A DNA stretch of 51,083 nucleotides from VGMD01 sp964552055. Lineage in GTDB: Bacteria; Chlamydiota; Chlamydiia; Chlamydiales; 2-12-FULL-49-11. The notes under the pieces were generated by a model. That model was not told the DNA's origin, searched no databases, and worked only from the letters and a program-made list of their open reading frames with translations. The DNA lies in contig CAZKFL010000011.1 in the NCBI GenBank assembly GCA_964552055.1, positions 1 to 51,083 on the forward strand, written 5' to 3'. Both the position numbers and the translations under genes were made by a program. This document shows positions 24,950 through 33,112 of the stretch, piece after piece; positions within the stretch are counted from its first letter, which is position 1, and each line of letters opens with the position of its first letter.

Positions 24950-25719
24950 TTACTGCTTGCAGTCGGGGTAATTCTTCCGAAAAGATTTCTAACTGAGTTT
25001 CTACCGGCTCTAGCAGCTGTGGAAACCGCATCCTTAGCAACTAATGTAATATCTTTAAGCAACTCAGCACCCTCTTCCCCTAGAACAAGCCTTGGAGTCT
25101 CTGATTTAAAAGGCATTAACGCTTCTACGCTACCCATTAAACTAGAACGACTAGCACTCGGAGCAGACATTCCTATGCTAGAAAAGCTTGAAAAGGGAGT
25201 TGATAAATCTCCTGGAGTCATAACAAAGGCCTCTAAAGACATCGTATCTACTGTTAAATTAACAGCTTTCTCGCCCAAATAGGAGGCAGATCCAGACACC
25301 AACTCAACTGCAGCAGAAGAAATAGGCCTAAATAGCTCACCATCAACCTCATTAGAAGTAGCAAGTGATGCTGCCCGAGCTAATATCGCCACTTTTAGGG
25401 CAAGTCTTGCCTTTCCATTATGAAACACCTTTTTAATTCTCTGTTTAGCTGCAGACACATCAGCTTTTTTTCCTTGTCTTTTAGCCTCATCACACTTATC
25501 TTCAATTGCTTCAGAAAATTTAACAACACCTTCCGTTTGAGGCATTTTTTTAGCAACTTTAGATAGAATCTTAAAAGTGCCCGCCTTAACCTTTTGAAAT
25601 GAAGAACTTACTGCACCTTGAACTTCCCCAGCAGTATCAGCTACTACGTCTAACTTAGCATCAGAAGCTTGAGTAAACGCTTTACTACTTATTTGTCCAA
25701 AAAAACTAGATACATTCAT
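24946..25719 (-). CDS. Hypothetical Ser/Ala-rich protein, helical
   Basis: 257 residues from ATG 25719; GGAG 8 bases upstream fixes this start over the ATG at 25731, which overlaps the binding site. Composition is dominated by Ala, Ser, Lys and Val. Residues about 15-110 are likely amphipathic helices, followed by a Ser-rich linker (FSSFSSIGMSAPSASRSSLM) near 190 and a final helical stretch ending RNLFGRITPTASSN. No signal peptide and no clear membrane segment. The Ser-rich, low-complexity character would fit a type III secreted protein, but that is a guess. No homologue is recognised. Confidence 0.6.
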   Translation of the reverse strand: MNVSSFFGQISSKAFTQASDAKLDVVADTAGEVQGAVSSSFQKVKAGTFKILSKVAKKMPQTEGVVKFSEAIEDKCDEAKRQGKKADVSAAKQRIKKVFHNGKARLALKVAILARAASLATSNEVDGELFRPISSAAVELVSGSASYLGEKAVNLTVDTMSLEAFVMTPGDLSTPFSSFSSIGMSAPSASRSSLMGSVEALMPFKSETPRLVLGEEGAELLKDITLVAKDAVSTAARAGRNSVRNLFGRITPTASSN

Positions 25720-25787
25720 AATAAGCTCCAAACAATTAATGATATAATATTATAATTATACACTATTTCAAATTAAAAATATACTAT

Positions 25788-25808
25788 TTTCGGTGCCTGA
25801 CCCCGAAA
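25788..25808. repeat. Short REP-like hairpin with GGTGCCTGACCCC core
   Basis: TTTCGG (25788-25793) and CCGAAA (25803-25808) are inverted around TGCCTGACC. The core resembles the centre of the 53-bp palindrome at 124-176. The rest of the gap 25720-25934 has only a weak inverted pair AGATTTGAT/ATCAAATCT (25817-25825 with 25872-25880); no gene is visible. Confidence 0.4.
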
Positions 25809-25934
25809 GATAGGCAAGATTTGATAACTATACTGCTCGTGTTTCAAAAACTGGTTTTTTCTTCGGGATAAATCAAATCTGGGGATTCCTGACTTGAAAA
25901 TTCCCAATTTTTGAATCGCTCTCAGTATAGATCT

Positions 25935-27653
25935 TTAATTACTGTAGTGCCAGAGAGTCCAGGCAGCAGTTTTGTCGAAATACGTGTCCCAAACCTTTGG
26001 AAGGAGCTTTAAGCCGAAGGTGCTTTTGCGGTAAAGCTTGATCTCATTTGTTTGGGGCTCATGAGCAAAGGCAAAAAGGTCACTTCCCCAATTTGTATCA
26101 GCAAATGAAATAATTCCAGGATTATCACGAATGTAAGTATAGGTATTGCCGCTGTCATGCCATGCGTCGCTAAATGATTTGAGGCCAGGCTTAAAAATAA
26201 ATGCATGGACCTTGTTTGTCATAAGAATTCCCTTTACGGGATTTTCTTCAAATTGCCTAGAAATCTCATACGGAAGATCTTTCATGTAGTCAATCAATGC
26301 TGCACAAAGGTCAAGCGGAGTTTCAGAGAAAAAATCTTTTTTAACAAGAGGATTTTTTAGTAGATAATAACAACTTACAAGAGACTCTAAATTACCACCT
26401 GAAATATAGGCCCACGGCTCTTTATCTTTTAAAAGAAATTGCATCCCTTGAATCGTTTGAATTACTTTATCAATCACTTCTGAAATGAATTTCTTTGCTT
26501 CGGGAAATGCTGCTTTATAGATAAGATCCGGCTCAATTTGTTTAAAAAAATCAATAAGTGCAACTCTATATTGATTTTCATTATAAATCATTGTCCAGAC
26601 AGTCGGATCGCTTCTTCCGTGCTTAAAAACGAGTCTAAAACCAGCAGGAGAATCCTCCAGTATTTCTGAATTGTCCTGACTCATCGAAGGATCGAAGACT
26701 TCTTGAAAATGACTCAGCGAAGCTTTTAATAATTCATCGACAAAAAATGGGAAAAACCCTGCAATTTTTTCGCCATAAGTTCTTTTTTCTTTAAGCTCGC
26801 TTGCAAAGATTGTCATTTGGGTTCTTTCTGAAATAGCGCCATTCTTACTATAGCGAACCTCTGAAAGATAAAGGTCTTCATCCAATCTACTGATATCTTT
26901 ATTAACAGCATCTAACTTTTCTTCCAATAAAGAATATATGGCTTTACCAAGACCGCCCTCCTCTTTTGCATCTAAGCCAAGAGCTGAAAATAAATTCCAC
27001 TTATAGGATTCTGTTTTCCAATCTGCAAATGATGCAACCGTATATTCATAGGTGCGGAGCAAAGGAGACTCAAAATCTAGATTTACTGAAGTCTTAATAC
27101 TAATCGGAACTTTATATTCAGCTCCATCTATCACTCGTTTAAGCGAGCCTCTCATAATGAGTTCACAGAGGTCATTAAACAAAAACTCAGGATCATTTGT
27201 CTGCATTAAAATTATGGGAGCTGTAGCAAAGCAGGAGCCAACTGACTGCCTTAAAAAGGTGAGCAGCGCGCCAATAAGCGCAACTGAAATGTGTCGTTTA
27301 TCCAAGCTTCCGCTATTACTAACTGCTACTCGAATAATCTCCTCTACCCAATTATTCGCAAGAGGAAGGCTAAGTTGTCTAAGTTTGATCTGAATTTTTT
27401 TTTGAAAAAATAGTTCAATTATTTGCTTTACGTGATCTGAAAAAATAGCATCAAACTCGCCATATGCCTTGATTTTAAAACCATTGAGAACTTCTTTGGC
27501 TTTCTTTAAATCAACATCTCCTGAAGCATTTACTATATAATCAGAAATTAGCCTAGAGAACCGGCAGATACGAAATTGCTCAATCTGGAAAATTCCACTT
27601 TCAATAGAGCGCTTGCAAAGCTCGTGATCTTCTGTTATTCTTGAGATATCCAT
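25935..27653 (-). CDS. Hypothetical protein with papain-like Q-C-H-N motif set
   Basis: 572 residues from ATG 27653 (GGTGA 6 bases upstream; a TTG 18 bases earlier is the alternative start, numbering below counts from it). RQSVGSCFATAP has Q142 and C147 spaced as the oxyanion Gln and catalytic Cys of papain-fold enzymes; H489 in NKVHAFIF and N527-W528 in ISFADTNWGSDLF match the His and the Asn-Ser-Trp region. The 340 residues between Cys and His are much longer than in papain and would be an insert. No signal peptide. Chlamydia has a hypothetical gene beside thrS (CT580) that may be the counterpart; both would be divergent from thrS. Protease activity is an inference. Confidence 0.65.
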   Translation of the reverse strand: MDISRITEDHELCKRSIESGIFQIEQFRICRFSRLISDYIVNASGDVDLKKAKEVLNGFKIKAYGEFDAIFSDHVKQIIELFFQKKIQIKLRQLSLPLANNWVEEIIRVAVSNSGSLDKRHISVALIGALLTFLRQSVGSCFATAPIILMQTNDPEFLFNDLCELIMRGSLKRVIDGAEYKVPISIKTSVNLDFESPLLRTYEYTVASFADWKTESYKWNLFSALGLDAKEEGGLGKAIYSLLEEKLDAVNKDISRLDEDLYLSEVRYSKNGAISERTQMTIFASELKEKRTYGEKIAGFFPFFVDELLKASLSHFQEVFDPSMSQDNSEILEDSPAGFRLVFKHGRSDPTVWTMIYNENQYRVALIDFFKQIEPDLIYKAAFPEAKKFISEVIDKVIQTIQGMQFLLKDKEPWAYISGGNLESLVSCYYLLKNPLVKKDFFSETPLDLCAALIDYMKDLPYEISRQFEENPVKGILMTNKVHAFIFKPGLKSFSDAWHDSGNTYTYIRDNPGIISFADTNWGSDLFAFAHEPQTNEIKLYRKSTFGLKLLPKVWDTYFDKTAAWTLWHYSN

Positions 27654-27675
27654 CAATTCACCAGTATACAAAACT

Positions 27676-29592
27676 ATGAAAATATCATGTAATGAAAAAG
27701 AGTTAGAATTAGACAGCCCAACAACAGGAATTGACCTTGTAGAGAAGCTGCACCAGCAAGAACCTGCACAAGCTACTGCTATTTATGTAAATGGAATTGC
27801 AAAGGATTTTTCAGAGACTTTGAATCCAGGCGACCTAGTAGAAATACTATCTTTTGATGACAAACGAGGAAAGGAAGTTTTCTGGCACTCTTCAGCACAT
27901 ATTATGGCGCAAGCAATCTTAAGACTTTGGCCAGATGCTAAGCCTACAATCGGTCCTGCTATTGATGCGGGCTTCTACTATGATTTTGCAAATCTATCAC
28001 TTAGCGAAGATGACTTTCCAAAAATTGAAGAAGAAATTCAAAAAATTGTAAAAGAAAATTATAAACCGGAAAAAACAGAGTTTAAAAGCAAACAAGAAGC
28101 TATTGATTCGTTTAAGGACAATCCCTATAAGCAAGAACTCATTCGCGATTTGCCAGATACAGCACCAATTACAGGTTACAAGCAAGGTGAATTTTTCGAC
28201 CTTTGTAGAGGTCCTCACCTTTCTGCGCTCGGCAAGGTAAAAGCTTTCAAGGTAATGAAAACATCAAGCGCATACTGGCGCGGTGACTCTACAAGAGATA
28301 CATTGACTAGAGTTTATGGCATCTCTTTTCCTGACCGAAAATTATTAAAAGATTATCTAACACTTTTAGAAGAAGCAAAAAAGCGTGATCACAGAGTGCT
28401 CGGAACAAAGCTCGAGCTTTTTTCATTTTTTGATGTAGCTGCCGGAATGCCTCTCATTCAACCAAATGGAGTGTACATCTGGAATCAACTCCTAACCTAC
28501 TGGAGAGAAGTACACAGAAGAGCTAAGTATAAAGAGATCAAGACGCCCGCAATGATGGACCGAAGCTTATGGGAAACATCTGGACATTGGGCTAACTATC
28601 GCGAAAATATGTATGTTAGTGAAATTGATAATCGCACCTACGCAATCAAACCAATGAATTGTCCTGCATGCATGCTCTACTTTGGGTCGAAAAGTCATAG
28701 TTATCGCGAGCTCCCTCTTAGAATTGGCGAAATCGGCCATGTTCATAGACATGAGCTTTCCGGATCACTCACAGGGCTATTAAGGGTTAGAGCATTTCAT
28801 CAAGATGATGCCCACATTTTCATGAGACCTTGTGATATTAAATCTGAGATTCTTCGCGTACTAAAGCTTGTTGATGAAGTATACAAGATGTTTGGTCTTA
28901 CATACAAAGTTGAACTTTCCACAAGACCTGAAAAAAATACAATTGGTTCCGACGAAGATTGGCTTCTCGCAACTGAAGGACTAAAAGGGGCTCTAGAAGA
29001 GTGGGGCATGCCTTATCGAATCAATGAAGGTGATGGTGCATTTTATGGACCTAAAATTGATCTTCATGTGGAAGACACACTTAAACGGACTTGGCAATGC
29101 GGAACAATTCAGCTTGATATGGCATTACCACAAAGATTTGAACTAAAATATACAGATAGTGATGGTGTAGAAAAGCGGCCTGTCATGATTCACCGTGTAA
29201 TTTACGGCTCAATAGAAAGATTTTTAGCCATTTTAATTGAACACTTTGCTGGTAGATTTCCGCTATGGCTTAATCCGCGCGCCGTTCGAGTTCTTTGTGT
29301 TGCTGACAGACATGCTGAGTATGCAAGGCAAGTAGCTGATCAAATTGAATTAACAGGCATTCCTGTTGAAGTTGATGACACAAACGAATCGGTATCAAAA
29401 AAAGTTCGTCTTGCACAAATGGATCAAGTCAACTATATGTTGACTATAGGCGATCAAGAGTGTGAAAAGAAGACTATTTCTCTTCGAACCCGTGATAACG
29501 TGGTTGTTGGCGAGATGTCTTTAGAAAAATTTTTAGAGGGTGCAGAAAAGGAATATAAAGAAAGATCGCTTCATTCCTGCTATAAAGTATGA
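27676..29592 (+). CDS. thrS: Threonyl-tRNA synthetase
   Basis: 638 residues, full length. Order: N-terminal TGS domain (1-60), second additional/editing-like domain with HSSAHIMAQA (about 73), class II catalytic core with MNCPACMLYF (about 326, zinc-ligand Cys), FHQDDAHIF (about 374, His ligand), QLDMALPQRFELKY and IHRVIYGSIERF (His ligand, motif 3), then the anticodon-binding domain (VRVLCVADRHAEYARQVADQ). It charges tRNA-Thr. It is divergent from the papain-like gene with 22 bases between, so its promoter must lie within that gene. It overlaps the following pGP6-D homologue by 4 bases. Confidence 0.97.
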   Translation: MKISCNEKELELDSPTTGIDLVEKLHQQEPAQATAIYVNGIAKDFSETLNPGDLVEILSFDDKRGKEVFWHSSAHIMAQAILRLWPDAKPTIGPAIDAGFYYDFANLSLSEDDFPKIEEEIQKIVKENYKPEKTEFKSKQEAIDSFKDNPYKQELIRDLPDTAPITGYKQGEFFDLCRGPHLSALGKVKAFKVMKTSSAYWRGDSTRDTLTRVYGISFPDRKLLKDYLTLLEEAKKRDHRVLGTKLELFSFFDVAAGMPLIQPNGVYIWNQLLTYWREVHRRAKYKEIKTPAMMDRSLWETSGHWANYRENMYVSEIDNRTYAIKPMNCPACMLYFGSKSHSYRELPLRIGEIGHVHRHELSGSLTGLLRVRAFHQDDAHIFMRPCDIKSEILRVLKLVDEVYKMFGLTYKVELSTRPEKNTIGSDEDWLLATEGLKGALEEWGMPYRINEGDGAFYGPKIDLHVEDTLKRTWQCGTIQLDMALPQRFELKYTDSDGVEKRPVMIHRVIYGSIERFLAILIEHFAGRFPLWLNPRAVRVLCVADRHAEYARQVADQIELTGIPVEVDDTNESVSKKVRLAQMDQVNYMLTIGDQECEKKTISLRTRDNVVVGEMSLEKFLEGAEKEYKERSLHSCYKV

Positions 29593-30311
29593 AAGACATC
29601 AATTCACTCTTATCAGAAAAGCTTGCCCATCAAAATCAGACAAAGCTTCAAACGCTTGCTGATAAAAATTTTGCTCATCCAACAATGGGCAGTTTTTTTA
29701 AAACAACGCCCCTTTCAGAAGGTGAAACTTTTACTCTTCATAAAATTCTTTTTGAAAACAAAACCAAATCCACTGATTTGGAAAATGATTTAGATTTTCT
29801 TAAAACACTTACGCAAGAAATTAAAGCAATACAAACCCAAGCAATTATTTTACATGGCGAGCGGATTAAAAAAGCGCAATTATTACTAAAAAAATATAAA
29901 GATGGCGCTTTTACAGAATGGCTCCTTACAGTTTATGGGAATCGTCAAACACCTTATAATTTTCTTCAATATTATGAATTTTATCTCACACTAACAGAGG
30001 GGTTGAGACCAAAACTATTAGATATGCCGAAACAAGCTGTTTATACACTCGCCAGCAGAAGCGGCTCTCAAGATAAAAAGCAGCTCATTATAGAATCTTA
30101 TCAAGGAGAGGCTAAACATCTTATTTTAGCGAAAATCAGAAATACATTTCCCTTACCAACTTCCGACAGACGTAAACAAAAATTTTCAGAACAAATTATT
30201 CTCACCCTCTCTAGACTTATAGAGCAGGTTGATCAGAAAGAGTGGATTCCCACTAAAATTGAAAAGAAAAAAATTGAAACTCTTCTAAAAGCTTTTATAA
30301 AGAAAATTTAA
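29589..30311 (+). CDS. Chlamydial pGP6-D-type (virulence-plasmid-related) protein
   Basis: 240 residues. The central segment GERIKKAQLLLKKYKDGAFT, then EWLLTVYGNRQTPYNFLQYYEF, is the hallmark of the pGP6-D family, encoded on chlamydial plasmids and as a chromosomal paralogue (CT583 in C. trachomatis). The family is basic and largely helical; its role is unknown but linked to plasmid maintenance or DNA partition because the genes neighbour ParA-type pGP5-D. In Chlamydia the chromosome order is thrS, ParA-like (minD/gp5D), gp6D. Here the gene starts inside the thrS stop (ATGA), with no ParA gene between. The C-terminus is Lys-rich. A promoter for the next genes begins 11 bases downstream. Confidence 0.85.
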   Translation: MKDINSLLSEKLAHQNQTKLQTLADKNFAHPTMGSFFKTTPLSEGETFTLHKILFENKTKSTDLENDLDFLKTLTQEIKAIQTQAIILHGERIKKAQLLLKKYKDGAFTEWLLTVYGNRQTPYNFLQYYEFYLTLTEGLRPKLLDMPKQAVYTLASRSGSQDKKQLIIESYQGEAKHLILAKIRNTFPLPTSDRRKQKFSEQIILTLSRLIEQVDQKEWIPTKIEKKKIETLLKAFIKKI

Positions 30312-30321
30312 TAAAACTTCC

Positions 30322-30350
30322 TCGACAATTGATGTTTCTTTTTGTATAGT
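30322..30350 (+). promoter_or_regulatory. Putative promoter of the twin glycosyltransferases
   Basis: TCGACA (30322-30327), 17-base spacer, TATAGT (30345-30350). It rules out the upstream GTG at 30349 as a start codon, because that lies in the -10 box, and supports TTG 30382. Confidence 0.65.
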
Positions 30351-30381
30351 GATCATCAGTTTTATTATTAGGAGAATCACC

Positions 30382-30996
30382 TTGAGTAATCGTCCGTTAA
30401 TTGTTAGTTATTATACAGAAGAGAGCCCGTACGCAAAAGAAGCAGCAGATCTTGTTGCATCTTGTAAAAAATTTAATTTAGATGTTGAGGTATCAGCAAT
30501 CCCGAGTAAAGGATCTTGGAGCGCAAATTGCTGCTTTAAGCCTGAATTTCTTTTAGCTTGTTTAGAAAAACATAATAGGCCCCTTATTTGGACTGATATA
30601 GATAGTACTTTTTTTGCTTATCCAACGATATTTGATGATTGCAAAGCAGATGTTGCTTTACGCATCAATGATAATGTTCCTGTTGACTCCCCATCGAAAA
30701 TTCTTTCCAACACTATGTATCTAAACAACACAACATCAACAAAAAAATTATTGAATTTTTGGAAAAAAGAGTGTGAGAAATTACTTCTAAAAGAAGGACC
30801 CGTATTTGATCAGGTCGCTCTTCGTAGAGTCATTCTTCATTACCCAACAATGGTTGAAATCAAACGTCTTCCTGCAACTTATATCACAGTAACTGATACT
30901 GTTGAAGACAGATCGGCTTTCCCAGACAATGCTGTTGTTGTACACTATAAGTTATCAAGACTGTACGCAAACGAACCTGCTTTGCAGAGCGTTTAA
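30382..30996 (+). CDS. GT-A-fold glycosyltransferase-like protein, first of a tandem pair
   Basis: 204 residues from TTG 30382, preceded by AGGAG 7 bases upstream. Residues 70-76 (WTDIDST) provide the DxD-type metal/nucleotide-sugar motif; PLIVSYYTEESPYAKEA at the N-terminus and VFDQVALRRV near 155 ('DQ..l') follow the pattern of nucleotide-diphospho-sugar transferases. SWSANCCFKPEFLL is strongly conserved in the second copy. It is cytosolic, with no membrane anchor. The natural acceptor is unknown; a role in surface glycan or host-glycan modification is possible. Second gene follows after 3 bases. Confidence 0.75.
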   Translation: MSNRPLIVSYYTEESPYAKEAADLVASCKKFNLDVEVSAIPSKGSWSANCCFKPEFLLACLEKHNRPLIWTDIDSTFFAYPTIFDDCKADVALRINDNVPVDSPSKILSNTMYLNNTTSTKKLLNFWKKECEKLLLKEGPVFDQVALRRVILHYPTMVEIKRLPATYITVTDTVEDRSAFPDNAVVVHYKLSRLYANEPALQSV

Positions 30997-30999
30997 ATC

Positions 31000-31647
31000 T
31001 TGAAGGCCCTTGTTGTTAGTTACTACACAAAAGGGACACCCTACGAAAAGGAAGCAACAGATCTTGTTGCTTCCTGCCTTAAATTCCATTTAGATCACGA
31101 AATTCTACCGGTCCCAAATCTGGGTTCCTGGAGCGCTAACTGTTGTTATAAACCTCAGTTTCTTCTAGATCAATTAGATAAACATAACCGCCCACTCATA
31201 TGGACCGATGTTGATAGCACCTTTGTGCAAGCGCCCCTATTTTTTGAAACTTGCACTTCTGACCTTGCAATAAAAATCAATCACGCTCTTCCAAATGATG
31301 CAAAATCAAAAATTCTTACCGGAACCTTCTTTATTAACAATACACTCACTGCGCGCAATCTATTGCGTTTTTGGAAAGAGGAATGCGAAATTGCGCTAAA
31401 AGATAATTCTCTTCTATTTGATCAAGCAGTTCTTGCAAAAGTGCTCTTTGAAAAGATTCCTGAAATCCACATTACCGAACTCCCACCTTCTTATATCCAC
31501 ATTGAAGGTCACCCCGAAAACATCGGCGCGCCCGTAATTATCCACACACAAGCTTCACGCCTCTATCAAAAAATCATCGACGGTGAGGTCACATCTTCAC
31601 TCACAGAGCTTCTAAATTCGACCGATTTAAAAAACCTTCGCAAATAG
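31000..31647 (+). CDS. GT-A-fold glycosyltransferase-like protein, second of a tandem pair
   Basis: 215 residues from TTG 31000, 3 bases after the first copy's stop, so probably translated by re-initiation. It keeps the same landmarks: VVSYYTKGTPYEKEATDLVA, WSANCCYKPQFLLDQLDKHN, the WTDVDST motif at residues 68-74 and LFDQAVLAKV. Roughly half of the residues are the same as in the first copy. The plus strand here is strikingly C-rich. The stop codon TAG is the first base pairings of a hairpin shared with the end of dapA. Confidence 0.75.
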   Translation: MKALVVSYYTKGTPYEKEATDLVASCLKFHLDHEILPVPNLGSWSANCCYKPQFLLDQLDKHNRPLIWTDVDSTFVQAPLFFETCTSDLAIKINHALPNDAKSKILTGTFFINNTLTARNLLRFWKEECEIALKDNSLLFDQAVLAKVLFEKIPEIHITELPPSYIHIEGHPENIGAPVIIHTQASRLYQKIIDGEVTSSLTELLNSTDLKNLRK

Positions 31648-31690
31648 CTAGCCCGCATTTCTCACAAAAACTAGAAAATTCGGGCTAGCT
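31646..31690. terminator. Bidirectional hairpin between convergent genes
   Basis: AGCTAGCCCG (31646-31655) pairs with CGGGCTAGCT (31681-31690) around a 25-base loop. The right arm lies within the last codons of dapA and the left arm includes the last two bases of the glycosyltransferase stop. The 12-mer GCTAGCCCGCAT at 31647-31658 is identical to the right tip of the family-3 element (4601-4612). Confidence 0.45.
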
Positions 31691-32537
31691 GCTCATAGAT
31701 TTCTTCGCGGGTATCAAATGTGACAGGCAGGAGCGGCAAGCGCAATACATCTTTGCATAGCGATTCCCTTGAAAGAGCGCACTTAATTCCTTGTGGATTT
31801 ACCTCTAAAGATATGGCCCAGATAACCGATTTAATTGAATTATAAAGTTTTTCAGCCTTCAAAATATCATGATTTAATGCGGCTTTTATAATTTCTTTCC
31901 AAATACCTGGCAACAAATTTGCAATTACTGAAATAGAGCCTTTTGCGCCCATTTGAATCATTTCAATCGCGCGGTCATCATCACCTGATAAAATAATTGT
32001 ATCGGGACTTTTTTCTAACAACTCTCGAAATGTACCTCTATTTTTAGAGCACTCCTTTATTCCCACAAGATGATCAAAACATGAAAGTTCGATTAAGGTT
32101 TCTAATCCAAGCTCAATCCCGCATCTACCGGGATGATGATAAGCAATGTAGGGTAATCCAACTTTACTAATCTCTTTAAAATGAGAAAGCACACCTTGAT
32201 CTGTTGGCTTATTATAATAAGGTGTTATGATTAGCGCGCCATCTGCACCGATTTTTTTTGCAAGCGCTGTTAATTCAACCGTCTTCTTTGTAGAATTAGT
32301 ACCTGTCCCCGCAATTACTGGAATCTTCCCATTCACTTGCTTCAGCACAAATTCAAGCACATCACAAAACTCGTCTCTCTCTAATGTGGGGCCCTCTCCG
32401 GTAGTTCCACCAATTACAATTGCATCTGTACCTTCCTCTAAATGAAGCTCAACAAGGTTTTTCAGAGCAATGTAATCAATATTTTCGCCACCACTTTCAA
32501 ATGGAGTCACCAAAGCAACAATAGATCCCGTAAACAT
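31671..32537 (-). CDS. dapA: 4-hydroxy-tetrahydrodipicolinate synthase (DapA)
   Basis: 288 residues from ATG 32537, with AAGGG about 9 bases upstream. All key residues are at their classic positions: T45-T46 in GGTTGEGPTL, Y107 in TPYYNKP, Y133 and R138 in YHHPGRCG, and the Schiff-base lysine K161 in GIKECS. It condenses pyruvate with aspartate semialdehyde, the first step to diaminopimelate and lysine. In Chlamydiae this feeds meso-diaminopimelate for the reduced peptidoglycan. The usual YNVPGR is YHHPGR here, a mild variation. Convergent with the glycosyltransferases. Confidence 0.94.
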   Translation of the reverse strand: MFTGSIVALVTPFESGGENIDYIALKNLVELHLEEGTDAIVIGGTTGEGPTLERDEFCDVLEFVLKQVNGKIPVIAGTGTNSTKKTVELTALAKKIGADGALIITPYYNKPTDQGVLSHFKEISKVGLPYIAYHHPGRCGIELGLETLIELSCFDHLVGIKECSKNRGTFRELLEKSPDTIILSGDDDRAIEMIQMGAKGSISVIANLLPGIWKEIIKAALNHDILKAEKLYNSIKSVIWAISLEVNPQGIKCALSRESLCKDVLRLPLLPVTFDTREEIYEQLARIF

Positions 32538-32598
32538 AAGCACACCCTTTTACAGAAAAATATATCACACAAACTTCAGACAATCAAAATAAAAAACA

Positions 32599-32931
32599 TT
32601 AAGCGAGGAGCTCAGACCAAGAGTCCGCTTCATCAAGGAAATTTTTTATTGTATCTTGGAAAAAAGTGTATCTCTCTAGCGGAGGTACATTATAAAGAAA
32701 ATAAACGCCTCTACCTGCATAATCTTTTATTGCAATCGAGCCGCAAACTGTAAATGGATAGGAAGAAAACTCCCTAATCTCAGGATGGTTTTTAGAAGAA
32801 ACTTTAGTAGATATTTGCCACATGTCATTCTGCTCATTTGTAAAAATAAAAATCTCTTTGTCAAAAAGAAAGAGTCTTCCCTCTCCCCTTGTTGAAATCG
32901 ATGCCAATATAGCTTTAAAGTCTCTAATCAT
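32599..32931 (-). CDS. Small hypothetical protein, type III chaperone-sized
   Basis: 110 residues from ATG 32931; upstream codons to 33045 are open but very basic and not protein-like, so the shorter form is preferred. The protein is mixed alpha/beta: MIRDFKAILASISTRGEGRL, then a beta-rich middle (LFLFDKEIFIFTNEQNDMWQ, FTVCGSIAIKDYAGRGVYFL) and an acidic C-terminal helix ending LDEADSWSELLA. Size, fold pattern and acidic tail are like class I type III secretion chaperones, which often sit beside effector genes; the RING protein gene starts 181 bases away, divergently. This is suggestive only. TATACT just before the start may be a -10 box. Confidence 0.55.
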   Translation of the reverse strand: MIRDFKAILASISTRGEGRLFLFDKEIFIFTNEQNDMWQISTKVSSKNHPEIREFSSYPFTVCGSIAIKDYAGRGVYFLYNVPPLERYTFFQDTIKNFLDEADSWSELLA

Positions 32932-33112
32932 GAATATAGTATAACAGAAACGCAACTTATGTAAAACAGCTTTACTTCTCGTAAAATAATTCACAACCAA
33001 ACGATAATATAAAAATTTATTTATACACATGCGTTTTCTACTCATCTTATATTTTATTGTTTTTTTTAAAGATATTATGTATAGTTCTTAAATTTTATGT
33101 ATAGGTATTGTC

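Noticed and set aside
32932..33045. 38-residue N-terminal extension of the small protein at 32599
   Set aside because: Highly basic, Tyr/Arg/Lys-rich translation of AT-rich intergenic DNA with no ribosome-binding site.
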